64,000 bases of DNA from Bacillota bacterium (GCA_029549985.1 JAKPIB010000014.1:1-64000), one strand, 5' to 3'. Positions 1-9,608 are shown, counted from the first letter of the stretch. Program-made: numbers and translations. The notes: a model not told the origin generated them from the sequence alone.

Positions 1-9
1 GACCTCCCT

Positions 10-960
10 TTACAATTTCTTGATTTGATCAGCCAGTTCTTTGGCCTTTGTCAATTTAGCCGTATTCTTGATGTTGTTTTCCTGATCCTGTAGCAATAAT
101 TCTACGATCCGGGCCTGGGTCTTCGGTCCGATTATACCGTCGACCTCCAGGTTTTCAGCCTTTTGAAAGGCCTTTACTGCATTCAGGAAGCCCTGGCCGG
201 GGCCAAATTTATTGTCAATGGGGCCTGTATACAGGCCTCTGTTTTTTAGAAAACGTTGAACCTGACCGATATCTTCGCCGGAATCACCAAAGCGAATGAC
301 TCTCAAAAACACAGTATCCTCCCTCTCTTCCTTAAATCCATTGAGTTTGCGTTGTTTAATGATGGCCGGATAGTCCTTATAAGCGACATTTAGATCAACA
401 TCGCTGATTATCCCGGGTATTTGGCCCTTATTGGTGTATTGCCACATACCGCATTCATTCCTTCTGTCAGTATCAGGTTTTCTGCTCGACGTATACAAGG
501 CCAGCCACAGGTCATATTTTTTGAGTAGATAATTCTTGTCAAGCTTGTTGTCCAGCCAGTATCTATTGGAATACAAGCCTACATAATAGCCATTGGATTG
601 GACGATGCCAAGGAAGGTATCTGCGATCTCAGTCAGCAGGCCCTTGCTAAGACCGGCTTGCTGGTCGGACTCCTGGTCATAGTACACCGGATACTCAAAC
701 TGCTTTCCCTTTAGCCGGCTGAGGAATGCTTCAGCCTCCTTTTTAGCCTCGCTTACACTAACGGCATAGGAATAATGATAAGCCCCGACAGGAATACCCG
801 CCAGTCTGGCACCGGCGTAATATTCTTCGAAGCGTGTGTCTGTATTGTCTTTCCCCCAACCAAAGCCAGCCCTCAGGATCGCAAATTCGATCCCGGCTTT
901 TTTGACTTTGCTCCAGTCGATCTTTCCCTGCCACGAAGAGACATCTATCCCGTATTTCAA
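10..960 (-). CDS. GH25 lysozyme with C-terminal peptidoglycan-binding domain
   Basis: The 316-residue protein opens with the GH25 signature DVSSWQG (residues 6-12). It carries YYDQES near residue 93, where D95 and E97 fit the catalytic acidic pair of N-acetylmuramidases. Residues about 215-290 read as a PG_binding_1 module (GDSGEDIGQVQRFL, then VDGIIGPKTQ). The start is TTG, preceded by a perfect AAGGAGGTG at normal spacing. No signal peptide is visible, so export would need holin-like release, lysis or a non-classical route. I see no phage genes around it, so a role in cell-wall or spore-wall turnover is as likely as a prophage remnant. The family call is firm; the biological role is open. 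Confidence 0.9.
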   Translation of the reverse strand: MKYGIDVSSWQGKIDWSKVKKAGIEFAILRAGFGWGKDNTDTRFEEYYAGARLAGIPVGAYHYSYAVSVSEAKKEAEAFLSRLKGKQFEYPVYYDQESDQQAGLSKGLLTEIADTFLGIVQSNGYYVGLYSNRYWLDNKLDKNYLLKKYDLWLALYTSSRKPDTDRRNECGMWQYTNKGQIPGIISDVDLNVAYKDYPAIIKQRKLNGFKEEREDTVFLRVIRFGDSGEDIGQVQRFLKNRGLYTGPIDNKFGPGQGFLNAVKAFQKAENLEVDGIIGPKTQARIVELLLQDQENNIKNTAKLTKAKELADQIKKL

Positions 961-1210
961 CCTTACACCTCCTTGTCTGCTTCTGCCATTGGATCAATAA
1001 TTCGATAGGCGGGATCTTTATATCTTTCTGCCTCTATACTTCTATAGATCCTGTCATATGCATATCCGCCTATACACAAGGTTGAATAGGTCTATATTTT
1101 ATAGTATGTCAGGAAGCCCTTTATGAGGACGGAAAAGCGCGGATAAATTTTGATGAAGTATATATAGAAATATATAAACGATGACAGGAAGGTGCACAGA
1201 CGTGTTTAAA

Positions 1211-1245
1211 ATAAAAAACGGGTCCAGTGAAATCGCTGAAAACCC
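1211..1245 (-). terminator. Terminator of the six-gene tRNA operon
   Basis: On the minus strand a GGGT/ACCC stem with an inner CAG/CTG stem is followed by a run of six T. It lies directly downstream of tRNA-Leu. Confidence 0.6.
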
Positions 1246-1252
1246 TAACATC

Positions 1253-1342
1253 TGGTGCCGGAGACCGGGGTCGAACCGGTACGGTTTTATCCAAACCGCA
1301 GGATTTTAAGTCCTGTGCGTCTGCCAGTTCCGCCACTCCGGC
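1253..1342 (-). tRNA. tRNA-Leu (anticodon UAA), CCA encoded
   Basis: The acceptor arms GCCGGAG/CTCCGGC pair perfectly. The anticodon loop CTTAAAA gives UAA. A long variable arm, as expected for a leucine tRNA, follows the anticodon stem. The 3' CCA is encoded. It is the last gene of the operon. Confidence 0.95.
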
Positions 1343-1360
1343 TTATTCGGTTAATAAAAA

Positions 1361-1434
1361 TGGAGGCGGCACCCAGATTTGAACTGGGGATGAAGGATTT
1401 GCAGTCCTCTGCCTTACCACTTGGCTATGCCGCC
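1361..1434 (-). tRNA. tRNA-Cys (anticodon GCA), CCA encoded
   Basis: Acceptor stem GGCGGCA/TGCCGCC, anticodon GCA in loop CTGCAAA, discriminator U and encoded CCA. It lies 18 bp upstream of tRNA-Leu on the same strand. Confidence 0.95.
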
Positions 1435-1442
1435 TCAAAAAA

Positions 1443-1517
1443 TGGAGCGGAAGACGGGATTCGAACCCGCGACATTCGCCTTGGCAAGGCGACGCTCTAC
1501 CACTGAGCCACTCCCGC
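1443..1517 (-). tRNA. tRNA-Gly (anticodon GCC), CCA encoded
   Basis: Acceptor GCGGGAG pairs with CTTCCGC using one G-U pair. The anticodon loop is TTGCCAA, and CCA is encoded. A 74-bp AT-rich gap separates it from tRNA-Phe, the widest gap inside this cluster. Confidence 0.95.
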
Positions 1518-1591
1518 TTATTGGTTCTATTTTATAAAATTGTGCCAGGCTGTTTATAGTTGTAAAGCACAAATTTAAATGGTGTTTTAGG

Positions 1592-1667
1592 TGGTGCCTC
1601 GGGGCGGAATCGAACCACCGACACGTGGATTTTCAGTCCACTGCTCTACCAACTGAGCTACCGAGGC
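1592..1667 (-). tRNA. tRNA-Phe (anticodon GAA), CCA encoded
   Basis: Acceptor GCCTCGG/CCGAGGC, anticodon loop CTGAAAA, T-arm GGTTCGATT and encoded CCA. Confidence 0.95.
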
Positions 1668-1672
1668 AAAAG

Positions 1673-1749
1673 TGGCGACCCGGAACGGGCTCGAACCGTC
1701 GACCTCCAGCGTGACAGGCTGGCATTCTAACCAACTGAACTACCGGGCC
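1673..1749 (-). tRNA. tRNA-Asp (anticodon GUC), CCA encoded
   Basis: Acceptor GGCCCGG pairs with CCGGGTC through one G-U pair. The anticodon loop is CTGTCAC, the discriminator is G as usual for Asp, and CCA is encoded. It is 5 bp from tRNA-Phe. Confidence 0.95.
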
Positions 1750-1753
1750 GCAT

Positions 1754-1829
1754 TGGTGGGAGCAATAGGGCTCGAACCTATGACCCCCTGCTTGTAAGGC
1801 AGGTGCTCTCCCAGCTGAGCTATGCTCCC
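1754..1829 (-). tRNA. tRNA-Val (anticodon UAC), CCA encoded
   Basis: Acceptor GGGAGCA/TGCTCCC, anticodon loop CTTACAA, discriminator A and encoded CCA. It is the first gene of the six-tRNA operon and sits next to its promoter. Confidence 0.95.
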
Positions 1830-1856
1830 AAGCGCTTTAGTTTCGCGACAAATATG

Positions 1857-1885
1857 ATTATATTATATGTGATTTAATAAGTCAA
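1857..1885 (-). promoter_or_regulatory. Promoter of the tRNA operon
   Basis: On the minus strand TTGACT and TATAAT are separated by exactly 17 bp. This sits 28 bp upstream of tRNA-Val and matches a housekeeping sigma-A promoter. Confidence 0.75.
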
Positions 1886-1910
1886 CAACAAAAGAAGAAA
1901 TTTTGTTGAA

Positions 1911-1939
1911 TTGACCTGAAGGCCCAGCGGTAGTAGAAT
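1911..1939 (+). promoter_or_regulatory. Promoter of the histidinol-phosphatase gene
   Basis: TTGACC and TAGAAT are spaced by 17 bp, about 45 bp upstream of the preferred start codon. It diverges from the tRNA promoter, with the two -35 boxes about 25 bp apart. Confidence 0.65.
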
Positions 1940-1984
1940 AGCACATGAAGCGTAAACGCTTAATACTGACCAGAGGTGACGGTT

Positions 1985-2785
1985 TTGATAGACTATCATA
2001 TCCACTCCTTTTACTCGGAAGACGGTAAAATGTCAATGGAAGCCGCATGCGCTGCCGCTACAGGATGCGGCCTTGCTGAAATGGCCTTTACCGACCATAT
2101 GGAGATCGAATGGCCGGACCGTGACCATCCGTTTGAGATCGAGGATATGGCGAAATACTTTGCTGATATCGATATGCTCCGCAAGAAATATGACGGCCAG
2201 GTAAAAATCAAGACCGGTGTAGAGCTGGGTATGCAGCCCCATAATCTTAAGCAGGCCTCTGAATATGTCAGAAGCCATGCCTTCGATTTTGTCATCGCGT
2301 CATTCCATATCGTAGACGGTATAGACCCCTACTATCCGGAATACTTCGAAAACAGGACCAGGGAGCAAAGCTATATAGACTATTACAGGACCATTTACAG
2401 CATACTGCCCGGCTTTGACGACTTCAATGTCCTGGGCCACCTGGACCTTGTCCGAAGATACTCCCCCTTTGGATATGACGAGAACGATCACCGGATCGGC
2501 CTTGACATCGTAGAGGCCATACTAAAGCTGCTGATTGAAAAGGATAAGGGGATCGAGGTCAATACCTCGGGCTGCAGGCATACCTCCCGCCTGCCCTTGC
2601 CCCACCCCTATATAATAAGGCTCTACCGTGAGCTGGGAGGAGAGATAATAACGATAGGTTCTGACGCCCATCATGCCGAACATGTCGGCTACGGAAACCA
2701 CACAGCTCTGGAGCTGATCAAAAGCTGTGGCTTCAGATATATCACAGTCTTTACCGGCATGAAGCCGGAGTTTATCAGGATATGA
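1985..2785 (+). CDS. hisJ: PHP-family histidinol-phosphatase (HisJ/HisK type)
   Basis: This 266-residue PHP-fold metal-dependent phosphoesterase probably releases phosphate from histidinol phosphate in histidine synthesis. Metal-binding motifs are DYHIHS at the N-terminus, FTDHME near residue 35, HLDL in the middle and GSDAHH near the C-terminus. The TTG at 1985 is preferred because AGAGGTGA (1972-1979) is correctly placed for it; a GTG nine bases earlier lies inside that ribosome-binding site. No other his genes are in the window, so another small phosphorylated substrate is possible. It is monocistronic, between its own promoter and a two-way terminator. Confidence 0.8.
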   Translation: MIDYHIHSFYSEDGKMSMEAACAAATGCGLAEMAFTDHMEIEWPDRDHPFEIEDMAKYFADIDMLRKKYDGQVKIKTGVELGMQPHNLKQASEYVRSHAFDFVIASFHIVDGIDPYYPEYFENRTREQSYIDYYRTIYSILPGFDDFNVLGHLDLVRRYSPFGYDENDHRIGLDIVEAILKLLIEKDKGIEVNTSGCRHTSRLPLPHPYIIRLYRELGGEIITIGSDAHHAEHVGYGNHTALELIKSCGFRYITVFTGMKPEFIRI

Positions 2786-2807
2786 TCAAGCGCACATCGG
2801 AAAAAGG

Positions 2808-2830
2808 AAAAGCCGGACGAACCGGCTTTT
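2808..2830. terminator. Bidirectional terminator between hisJ and tkt
   Basis: Nine-bp arms AAAAGCCGG and CCGGCTTTT flank a 5-nt loop. Both orientations end in a T-run, so it can serve the convergent hisJ and tkt transcripts. Confidence 0.8.
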
Positions 2831-2854
2831 CTTGTGCATAGCTTGTGTTTCCCA

Positions 2855-4852
2855 TCACCTGTTTCTGTTGACTACCTCAACAGCTTTTTTGACCACATTT
2901 TCCACAGTTAATCCGAACTCTTTGAACAGGGTCTCTGCAGGCGCCGATGCGCCAAAGCAGTCGATGGAGATAATATCCCCGTCAAAGCCAGTATATTTAT
3001 GCCATCCGAAGGAGGAGCCTGCCTCCACGGCCAGGCGGGCCTTCACGTCTTTGGGCAGTACACTTTCCTTATAGGCTTCGCTTTGCTCCTCGAATATCTC
3101 CCATGAGGGCATGCTGACGACCCTTGCATCTATGCCCTGGGCTTTGAGCTGCTCCTTGGCCTGCAATATGAGTTGGACCTCGGAACCTGTAGCCAGGAGG
3201 ATTATGTCCGGAGTCTCCTTTTCTGAATCGGACAGGATATAAGCGCCCTTGAAGGCAGCCTTCCCGGTGCCGTCAAGGAGGGGCAGGTTCTGCCTGGTCA
3301 GGACGAGGGCTGTAGGCCCGTCAGTCCTGGATAGGGCCAGGAGCCATGCAGCAGCTGTCTCCCTTGAGTCGGCAGGCCGGATCACAGTGAAGTTGGGCAT
3401 GCTGCGAAGGGCTGCAAGATGCTCTATGGGCTGATGGGTCGGCCCGTCTTCGCCTACGCCTATGCTGTCATGGGTCAGCACATATATAACCGGCAGCTTC
3501 ATCAGAGCTGAAAGCCTCATGGAAGGCTTCATGTAATCACTGAATACGAAGAAGGTCGCAACATAGGGCTTAAGACCGCCATGGACTGCCATACCGTTGG
3601 CTATGGCAGCCATCGCATGCTCTCTGACGCCAAAATGTAGATTTGAGCCGGAGTGGTCGCTCCTGGCAAAATCCCCTCTGTCCTTCATATAGGACTTGTT
3701 CGACGGAGCCAGGTCGGCAGACCCGCCGATCAGATTGGGCACATACCTGGCCAGGCGGTTGAGCACTTCACCGGAGGAGTTGCGGGTGGCTGTCTTGCCT
3801 TCAAAAGCCCATATCTCCTCATTATCGGCGATGCAGTCCTTCAAACCCGGAGTATGCCATTCACGCCATTGGGCAGCAAGGTCGGGATATTCCCTTTCAT
3901 AGGCATCAAACAGCCTGTTCCATTCTTCCTCGGCCTTTTTACCCTTCTCGGCCAGGGCCTTCATATGTTCCCTGACCTCTTGAGGTACGAAAAAGCTCTC
4001 CTCTGTGTTGAAGTTCAGGAACTCCTTGGCGCACTGCAGGTTCTCCTTGCCAAGAGGTTCGCCATGGGCTGAAGCCTTGCCCTGCTTCGCCGGACACCCG
4101 TACCCAATCTGGGTCTTTATGATGATGAGGCTGGGCCTGTCAAGGTCCTGCTTTGCCTCCTCCAGCCTTGCGTGGATGGCTTCTACGTCATTGCCGTCCT
4201 CCACATGGAGTACCTGCCAGCCGTAGGCTTCGAACCGCTTGCCCACGTCCTCGGTAAAGGCCAGGTCGGTACTGCCTTCGATCGTTATATTATTGGAATC
4301 GTAAAGCACTATAAGCTTGCCAAGGCCCAGGGTGCCGGCCAGTGATGCAGCTTCACCCGAAATACCCTCCATCATGCAGCCGTCGCCTGCCAGGGCATAT
4401 GTATAATGATCAACTATCTTGTAGCCGGGCCGGTTGAATTTGGCGGCTAAGTGGGCCTCTGCTATCGCCATGCCTACTGCGTTGGCTATACCCTGGCCAA
4501 GAGGGCCTGTTGTCACCTCGACGCCCGGTGTATGGCCGTATTCCGGATGGCCTGGGGTCCTGCTGCCCCATTGCCTGAAGTTCTTAAGATCATCCATAGT
4601 CAGGCCGTAGCCAAACAGATGCAGCAGTGAGTATATAAGCATGGAGCCGTGTCCGGCTGAAAGTATGAACCTGTCCCTGTCTGCCCATGCAGGATTGGCC
4701 GGGTTGTGCCTAAGTACCCTGGACCATAGTGTATAAGCCATGGGCGCTGCTCCCATGGGCAGGCCAGGATGGCCGGAATTGGCTTTTTCAACGGCTTCAG
4801 CCGACAATATTCTAATAGTATTGATGCTGAGCTGGTCGATTTTATTGTTCAT
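2855..4852 (-). CDS. tkt: Transketolase
   Basis: The full-length 665-residue thiamine-diphosphate enzyme of the pentose phosphate pathway moves two-carbon ketol units between sugar phosphates. It shows the N-terminal ANSGHPG motif, the ThDP-binding stretch [13 protein letters not shown] with a downstream NN, and GEDGPTHQP in the pyrimidine domain. The ATG at 4852 is chosen because AGGAGG lies 9 bases upstream; a TTG eight codons earlier would place that site inside the gene. It is monocistronic with its own promoter and a shared terminator. No paired transaldolase is nearby. Confidence 0.95.
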   Translation of the reverse strand: MNNKIDQLSINTIRILSAEAVEKANSGHPGLPMGAAPMAYTLWSRVLRHNPANPAWADRDRFILSAGHGSMLIYSLLHLFGYGLTMDDLKNFRQWGSRTPGHPEYGHTPGVEVTTGPLGQGIANAVGMAIAEAHLAAKFNRPGYKIVDHYTYALAGDGCMMEGISGEAASLAGTLGLGKLIVLYDSNNITIEGSTDLAFTEDVGKRFEAYGWQVLHVEDGNDVEAIHARLEEAKQDLDRPSLIIIKTQIGYGCPAKQGKASAHGEPLGKENLQCAKEFLNFNTEESFFVPQEVREHMKALAEKGKKAEEEWNRLFDAYEREYPDLAAQWREWHTPGLKDCIADNEEIWAFEGKTATRNSSGEVLNRLARYVPNLIGGSADLAPSNKSYMKDRGDFARSDHSGSNLHFGVREHAMAAIANGMAVHGGLKPYVATFFVFSDYMKPSMRLSALMKLPVIYVLTHDSIGVGEDGPTHQPIEHLAALRSMPNFTVIRPADSRETAAAWLLALSRTDGPTALVLTRQNLPLLDGTGKAAFKGAYILSDSEKETPDIILLATGSEVQLILQAKEQLKAQGIDARVVSMPSWEIFEEQSEAYKESVLPKDVKARLAVEAGSSFGWHKYTGFDGDIISIDCFGASAPAETLFKEFGLTVENVVKKAVEVVNRNR

Positions 4853-4898
4853 GTGCCTTATCCTCCTGTTATCCAATTTCTTAAGTACACTACCATTA

Positions 4899-4927
4899 AT
4901 TATATTCTATTGACAATAAATATTCAA
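4899..4927 (-). promoter_or_regulatory. Promoter of tkt
   Basis: On the minus strand TTGAAT and TATAAT are spaced by 17 bp, about 47 bp upstream of the tkt ATG. Confidence 0.65.
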
Positions 4928-4952
4928 ACCTATTTACCATAGTACGTGACAA

Positions 4953-4990
4953 CAAAACAAAAACCCTAAGCATAGTAGTGCTTAAGGTTT
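4953..4990 (-). terminator. Terminator of spoIVA
   Basis: Twelve-base arms (one mismatch) with a 6-nt loop are followed on the minus strand by TTTTTGTTTTG. It lies 26 bp downstream of the spoIVA stop. Confidence 0.75.
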
Positions 4991-5015
4991 GAACAGGCAT
5001 TTTTCATATCCGGCG

Positions 5016-6494
5016 CTACAGGATGATGCAGATGAACCCGCCGCTGCCTTCGTTTATGATACGCTGCAGGGTCTCCTGGATCTTTATCTGGGCATCCTCC
5101 GGCATCCTCATCAGCTTGTTGGACAACCCTTCTTTGACCAGCTCATGGAGAGACTTGCCGAATATATTTGACTCCCACAGCTTTGACGGGTCGCTTTCAA
5201 ACTCTTCAAGCAGGTAGTTGACCAGCTCTTCGCTCTGCTTTTCTGTTCCGACTATTGGTGAGACCTCGGTTTCGATGTCAGCCCGGATCAGGTGGAGCGA
5301 AGGCGCGGTCGCTCTAAGGCGTACCCCGAACCTGCCGCCCTGCTTGATGATCTCCGGCTCTTCCAGTGTAAGCTCCTCCATGGTAGGTGGCACCAGGCCG
5401 TAACCGGTCTCTCTGACATCCCGGAGCGCATCAGCTATGCGGTCATATTCGCGCTTGGCATGGGCCAGCTGCTTCATAAGCCCGATCATCTGGTAGTCGC
5501 CCTTGATCTCATATCCGCATTCCTCACCAAGCACTTTATAGAAGAGGCCTTCTTTGGCAGCCAGCCTGACACAGATATTGCCGTTGCCAAGATCGATGTT
5601 GTCGATCACCGGCGCTTCCATATAATCTGACTCTTCCACCAGGGCAGAGAGTCCCTGTACTTCTCTTACGCGGCTGATCCCGGCTGTAGCCTTCTTGAAG
5701 GACTGGACTATACTCTCTATGAGCCAGTGGTCCTCATCAAGGCTTTGCACCCATTTCGGGACATCCAGCCTGATCTCGGTGATCGGGAACTCGAAGAGTA
5801 CATTGCTCAGTATGTCATAGATGTCATCCTCTGTTAGGTTCAAGACATCCAGTACCAGGACCGGCACGTTGTATTTCTCTTCAAGGGCGTCCCTGAGCCT
5901 GAGTGTATCCTCATCCTCGGGATGCCTGGTGTTCAGGACTACGACAAACGGCTTGTCAAGCTCCTTAAGCTCCCTGACGACCCGCTCCTCGGCCTCCACA
6001 TAGCTGGATCTGGGTATTTCAGTGATGCTGCCGTCGGTCGTTACCACGAGCCCGATCGTAGAATGGTCCTTTATGACCTTTCTGGTCCCCAATTCAGCCG
6101 CTTCTTCAAAGGGTATATCATAATCATACCACGGTGTCCTGACCATCCTGGGAGCTTCCCCTTCCATATGGCCCACGGCTCCCTTGACCATATAACCGAC
6201 ACAATCCACCATGCGTATATTAAGGTTGGCGTTATCCCGGATAGAGATCCTGACAGCTTCGTTGGGAACAAACTTCGGCTGGGTAGTCATTATGGTTCGT
6301 CCGGAACCGCTTTGGGGCAGTTCATCCCGGGACCGTTCCCTCTCAAACTCATTCTCCATATTAGGAAGGACCAGCAAATCCATGATGCTCTTTATCATAG
6401 TGGATTTTCCTGTCCGAACCGGCCCAACCACTCCTATGTAAATATCCCCGTCGGTACGTTCGGCGATATCCCGGTACAGGTTAAACTTCTCCAT
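5016..6494 (-). CDS. spoIVA: Stage IV sporulation protein A, spore-coat ATPase
   Basis: SpoIVA coats the outer forespore membrane and polymerises by ATP hydrolysis to form the basement layer of the coat. The Walker A motif GPVRTGKST includes K30. From the ATG at 6494 the protein is 492 residues, the same length I know for the Bacillus protein. A TTG one codon earlier is also possible. The C-terminus ends in a hydrophobic ICIIL stretch, as in the family, where this end contacts SpoVM at the membrane. The gene is monocistronic, with its own terminator and a candidate sigma-E promoter. Confidence 0.97.
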   Translation of the reverse strand: MEKFNLYRDIAERTDGDIYIGVVGPVRTGKSTMIKSIMDLLVLPNMENEFERERSRDELPQSGSGRTIMTTQPKFVPNEAVRISIRDNANLNIRMVDCVGYMVKGAVGHMEGEAPRMVRTPWYDYDIPFEEAAELGTRKVIKDHSTIGLVVTTDGSITEIPRSSYVEAEERVVRELKELDKPFVVVLNTRHPEDEDTLRLRDALEEKYNVPVLVLDVLNLTEDDIYDILSNVLFEFPITEIRLDVPKWVQSLDEDHWLIESIVQSFKKATAGISRVREVQGLSALVEESDYMEAPVIDNIDLGNGNICVRLAAKEGLFYKVLGEECGYEIKGDYQMIGLMKQLAHAKREYDRIADALRDVRETGYGLVPPTMEELTLEEPEIIKQGGRFGVRLRATAPSLHLIRADIETEVSPIVGTEKQSEELVNYLLEEFESDPSKLWESNIFGKSLHELVKEGLSNKLMRMPEDAQIKIQETLQRIINEGSGGFICIIL

Positions 6495-6578
6495 CAAATT
6501 TTCCCTCCCCCACTAGGAATTAGATTTGGGATCCGCTTGCACCCCAAGCTCTAATGGCCAGCATGCTTTTTCATACTC

Positions 6579-6610
6579 TATGTATATTGACTGCGGGGAG
6601 GGAATATGAC
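6579..6610 (-). promoter_or_regulatory. Candidate sigma-E promoter of spoIVA
   Basis: On the minus strand GTCATATT (6603-6610) matches the -35 consensus of Bacillus sigma-E. TATACATA (6579-6586) partly matches the -10 consensus CATACAAT. The spacing is about 16 bp against the usual 13-15, so this is probable but not certain. Confidence 0.5.
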
Positions 6611-6634
6611 AAGTTGTCGCCAAAAATGTGCCTT

Positions 6635-7666
6635 TTATAACCACCCGGTATCTATGCTGTTGACTATCTCTTCGCTCTCATGGGTCTTGCTTCTCATCAT
6701 AAGCTCAGATACGGCGGATGCAGGATCCTTGTTATCATACAATATCCTGTAGAGCTGCTCCGTGATAGGCATTTCTATGCCCATTTTCATCGATAGCTTG
6801 TATGCTGCCTCACATGTTTTGACACCTTCGACCACCATCCCGATGGCCTTCAGGGTCTCATCAAGGGATTTGCCCTGGCCCAGCATGATGCCGGCGCGCC
6901 GGTTTCTGCTGTGCATGCTGGTGCAGGTGACGATCAGATCCCCGATACCGGTCAGGCCTGCAAAGGTCAAAATCGAGGCACCCATTGCCTGTCCCAGCCT
7001 GGCTATCTCGGCGATGCCCCTGGTCATCAGGGCTGCCTTCGTATTGTCCCCATATCCCAGACCGTCGCTGATGCCTGCTGCCAGCGCTATGATGTTCTTC
7101 AGTGCACCGCCGGTCTCAACACCTATCACATCAGGGTTGGTATATACCCTGAAATTGGGGCTCATGAAGGTGTCCTGGACCTTCTCTGCAGCTTTCCTGG
7201 ATTCCGATGCACATACCACGACCGTCGGTATATCCCTGCCTACCTCTTCCGCATGGCTGGGTCCCGAAAGCACCACTATGTCATTGTCGGCTATCTCTTC
7301 CCTGATCACCTGGGAAAGTCTTTTCAGGGTGTCTGATTCCAGACCCTTGGCTACGTTGACTATGATCTGATCCTTTTTTAGAAAAGGTGCCAGCGACCTT
7401 GCCATCATTCTGACAAACTGGGAGGGCACGGCAAGGACCACTGTCTCCGCGCCGCTTACGGCCTCGCCCTTGTCCATGACAGGGTCGACATTCTGAGGGA
7501 TCATGACCCCGGGCAGATATCTGGGGTTTTCCCTTTTAGTTATAATGGACTCATAGATTTCCGATTCATATACCCAGGCCTTTATGCTGTAGCCCTTTTT
7601 AGCCAGATGCACTGCCAGGGCCGTACCCCAGCTGCCCATCCCTATGACTGCAATAGCTTTAGACAT
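6635..7666 (-). CDS. gpsA: NAD(P)H-dependent glycerol-3-phosphate dehydrogenase
   Basis: The enzyme reduces dihydroxyacetone phosphate to sn-glycerol-3-phosphate, the backbone for phospholipids. The 343-residue protein begins with the Rossmann motif [10 protein letters not shown]. It has NVAKGLE with the catalytic-region lysine near residue 110 and the conserved [13 protein letters not shown] near 190. GGAGGT precedes the ATG. It is the last gene of der-plsY-gpsA, and the next enzyme in the pathway, PlsY, is encoded 18 bp upstream, so the two membrane-lipid steps are co-expressed. Confidence 0.96.
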   Translation of the reverse strand: MSKAIAVIGMGSWGTALAVHLAKKGYSIKAWVYESEIYESIITKRENPRYLPGVMIPQNVDPVMDKGEAVSGAETVVLAVPSQFVRMMARSLAPFLKKDQIIVNVAKGLESDTLKRLSQVIREEIADNDIVVLSGPSHAEEVGRDIPTVVVCASESRKAAEKVQDTFMSPNFRVYTNPDVIGVETGGALKNIIALAAGISDGLGYGDNTKAALMTRGIAEIARLGQAMGASILTFAGLTGIGDLIVTCTSMHSRNRRAGIMLGQGKSLDETLKAIGMVVEGVKTCEAAYKLSMKMGIEMPITEQLYRILYDNKDPASAVSELMMRSKTHESEEIVNSIDTGWL

Positions 7667-7684
7667 TGCCTAACCTCCGCTGTC

Positions 7685-8281
7685 TTATTTTTTCCCGAAT
7701 CTGATCCTGTTTTCCTCTCCCTTTAGCAGCTTGGCTATGTTTGTCCTATGCCGCAGGACCGCTATAGCCGACAAAAGCACTCCGATCAGGATGATCTCCC
7801 TATCCTGTCCGAATATGGCAAGCATGGCCGGGAATAATACGGCTGCGCTTATGGATGCCAGTGAAACATACCTGGTGAGCAATACGACACCCACTCCAAA
7901 AACGAACAGTATGCCGCTTATAGCTGGAAATAGGACGATCATCAGGCCAAAGGACGTGGCGATCCCCTTTCCGCCTCTGAATTTGAGCACTGCCGGCCAG
8001 TCATGGCCTAGTACAGCCCCCATTCCGGCCAGGAGGCCGCCCAGAAGGGTACCTGTCATCCATCTGCCGATCAGGGCCGCCGCTATGCCCTTTACAACAT
8101 CGCATACGAATACGATGATACCGGCCTTGAGCCCCAGCACCCTGTATGTATTGGTGGCCCCGGCATTGCCGCTGCCATGCTCCCTGATATCGATGTTTTT
8201 CATTTTTTTGCCTACAAAATACGAGGCGGTGAAATTACCGAGCAAATAGCCTATGGCGATCGCCAGTATGTATGATCCCAT
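7685..8281 (-). CDS. plsY: Acyl-phosphate:glycerol-3-phosphate acyltransferase
   Basis: PlsY is an integral membrane enzyme that transfers the acyl group of acyl-phosphate to glycerol-3-phosphate, making lysophosphatidate. The 198-residue protein has several hydrophobic helices. It carries the three family motifs: GSGNAGATNTYR near residue 37, DVVKG near 60 and FRGGKGIATSFG near 100. Its start lies one base after the der stop, with an AAGGAGAATGAG-ATG junction, so it is translationally close to der. The gpsA gene follows in the same operon. Confidence 0.96.
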   Translation of the reverse strand: MGSYILAIAIGYLLGNFTASYFVGKKMKNIDIREHGSGNAGATNTYRVLGLKAGIIVFVCDVVKGIAAALIGRWMTGTLLGGLLAGMGAVLGHDWPAVLKFRGGKGIATSFGLMIVLFPAISGILFVFGVGVVLLTRYVSLASISAAVLFPAMLAIFGQDREIILIGVLLSAIAVLRHRTNIAKLLKGEENRIRFGKK

Positions 8282-8282
8282 C

Positions 8283-9608
8283 TCATTCTCCTTGTTTGGT
8301 ACTCTCTCTTACCACGATCCGAATGGGTGTGCCCTCCAGACCGAAGGTCTTCCGGAAGTAGTTCTCCATGTAGCGCTTGTATGAGTAATGCATAAGCTCC
8401 GGTTCATTGACAAAAAGCACAAAGGTCGGCGGCTTTATCGAGGCCTGGGTGCCGTAGTAGATCCTAAGCCTTCTCCCCTTGTCCGACGGGGGCTCGTTGA
8501 CTGCCACCGCGTCTGCTATGCAATCGTTCAGCACACCTGTGGAGATCCGGAATGTGCATTGGTTGTACACATAGTTGACCAGCTCCAGGATCCTGGACAC
8601 CCGCTGCCCTGTCCTGGCAGAGATGAACAGGGTAGGCGCATATGTCATGAAGCTCAGCTTGTCGAACAGGCGCTTGCGGTACTCATTCATCGTATATGTA
8701 TCCTTTTCGATCAGGTCCCATTTGTTCACGACAAGAATAGCGCCCTTACCTTCCTCATGTACGAGCCCGGCGATCTTCTCGTCCTGCTCGGTTGCTTCCT
8801 CCACTGCATCGATGACGATCAGGGCCACGTCACAGCGCCGGATGGCGCTCAGGGCCCTAAGGACCGAATAGCGCTCAATGGACTCATTGATCCTGCTTTT
8901 CCGCCTTATACCGGCTGTATCTATGATTACATAGCGCTGGCCGTTGACTTCAAAGGGCGTGTCTATCGCATCCCGGGTGGTACCAGGTATGTCGCTCACT
9001 ATTGCCCTCTCTTCGCCCAATATGCAGTTCACCAGTGACGACTTCCCTGCATTGGGCTTGCCCACCACTGCTATCTTGATGACATCGTCGTAATCATCTT
9101 CACTTTCAGCCTTGTCGATATGCTGCACGATCCTGTCCAGCAGGTCTCCAAAGCCCTTTTTGTGGGCGGCAGATACAGAAACCGGATCACCGATGGCCAG
9201 GCTGTAAAATTCGTACAGGGCTGCTTCTTCCTCCGGCGTATCGATCTTGTTGACCGCCAATACCACCGGCTTGTCAGCCTTCCTGAGCATATTGGCAACA
9301 TCTATGTCAGCGGGAGTGACCCCCTCCTTGCCATCGACCATGAAGACTATCACATCAGCGGATTCAATGGCTGCCTGAGCCTGGTTCCTGACCTGTATAT
9401 GGAGCTCATCCCTGCTTTCGGGCTCGATGCCGCCGGTATCTATCATCGTAAACCTGTAATCGAGCCAGTCCACATCAGCATATATCCTATCCCTTGTAAC
9501 GCCGGGAGTATCCTCTACAATAGACAGCCGCCGGCCCACAACTGCGTTGAAAAAAGTAGACTTGCCCACGTTAGGCCTGCCTACGACCGCTACTATCGGC
9601 TTTGCCAC
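8283..9608 (-). CDS. der: Ribosome-assembly GTPase Der (EngA)
   Basis: Der has two GTPase domains in tandem and helps mature the 50S subunit. The first P-loop is GRPNVGKST (residues 9-17) and the second is GKPNAGKSS near residue 183. Both have DTAG/DTGG G3 and NKxD G4 motifs (NKID, NKWD). The C-terminal third is the KH-like domain. The 441-residue length is typical. GTG start after AGGAGGTGATGCT. It is the first gene of der-plsY-gpsA. The DUF512 gene that often neighbours der in clostridia is not here. Confidence 0.96.
   Translation of the reverse strand: MAKPIVAVVGRPNVGKSTFFNAVVGRRLSIVEDTPGVTRDRIYADVDWLDYRFTMIDTGGIEPESRDELHIQVRNQAQAAIESADVIVFMVDGKEGVTPADIDVANMLRKADKPVVLAVNKIDTPEEEAALYEFYSLAIGDPVSVSAAHKKGFGDLLDRIVQHIDKAESEDDYDDVIKIAVVGKPNAGKSSLVNCILGEERAIVSDIPGTTRDAIDTPFEVNGQRYVIIDTAGIRRKSRINESIERYSVLRALSAIRRCDVALIVIDAVEEATEQDEKIAGLVHEEGKGAILVVNKWDLIEKDTYTMNEYRKRLFDKLSFMTYAPTLFISARTGQRVSRILELVNYVYNQCTFRISTGVLNDCIADAVAVNEPPSDKGRRLRIYYGTQASIKPPTFVLFVNEPELMHYSYKRYMENYFRKTFGLEGTPIRIVVRESTKQGE

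Noticed and set aside
10-960. Prophage lysis module
   Set aside because: No holin, tail, integrase or other phage gene is near the lysozyme within the window.
1121-1506. Reading frames of 71-83 codons over the tRNA cluster
   Set aside because: They are translations of tRNA-Leu, tRNA-Cys and tRNA-Gly and their antisense; the tRNA folds explain the sequence fully.
2832-4226. Several open frames opposite tkt, up to 139 codons
   Set aside because: They are antisense shadows of a GC-rich gene, with no ribosome-binding sites or recognisable domains.
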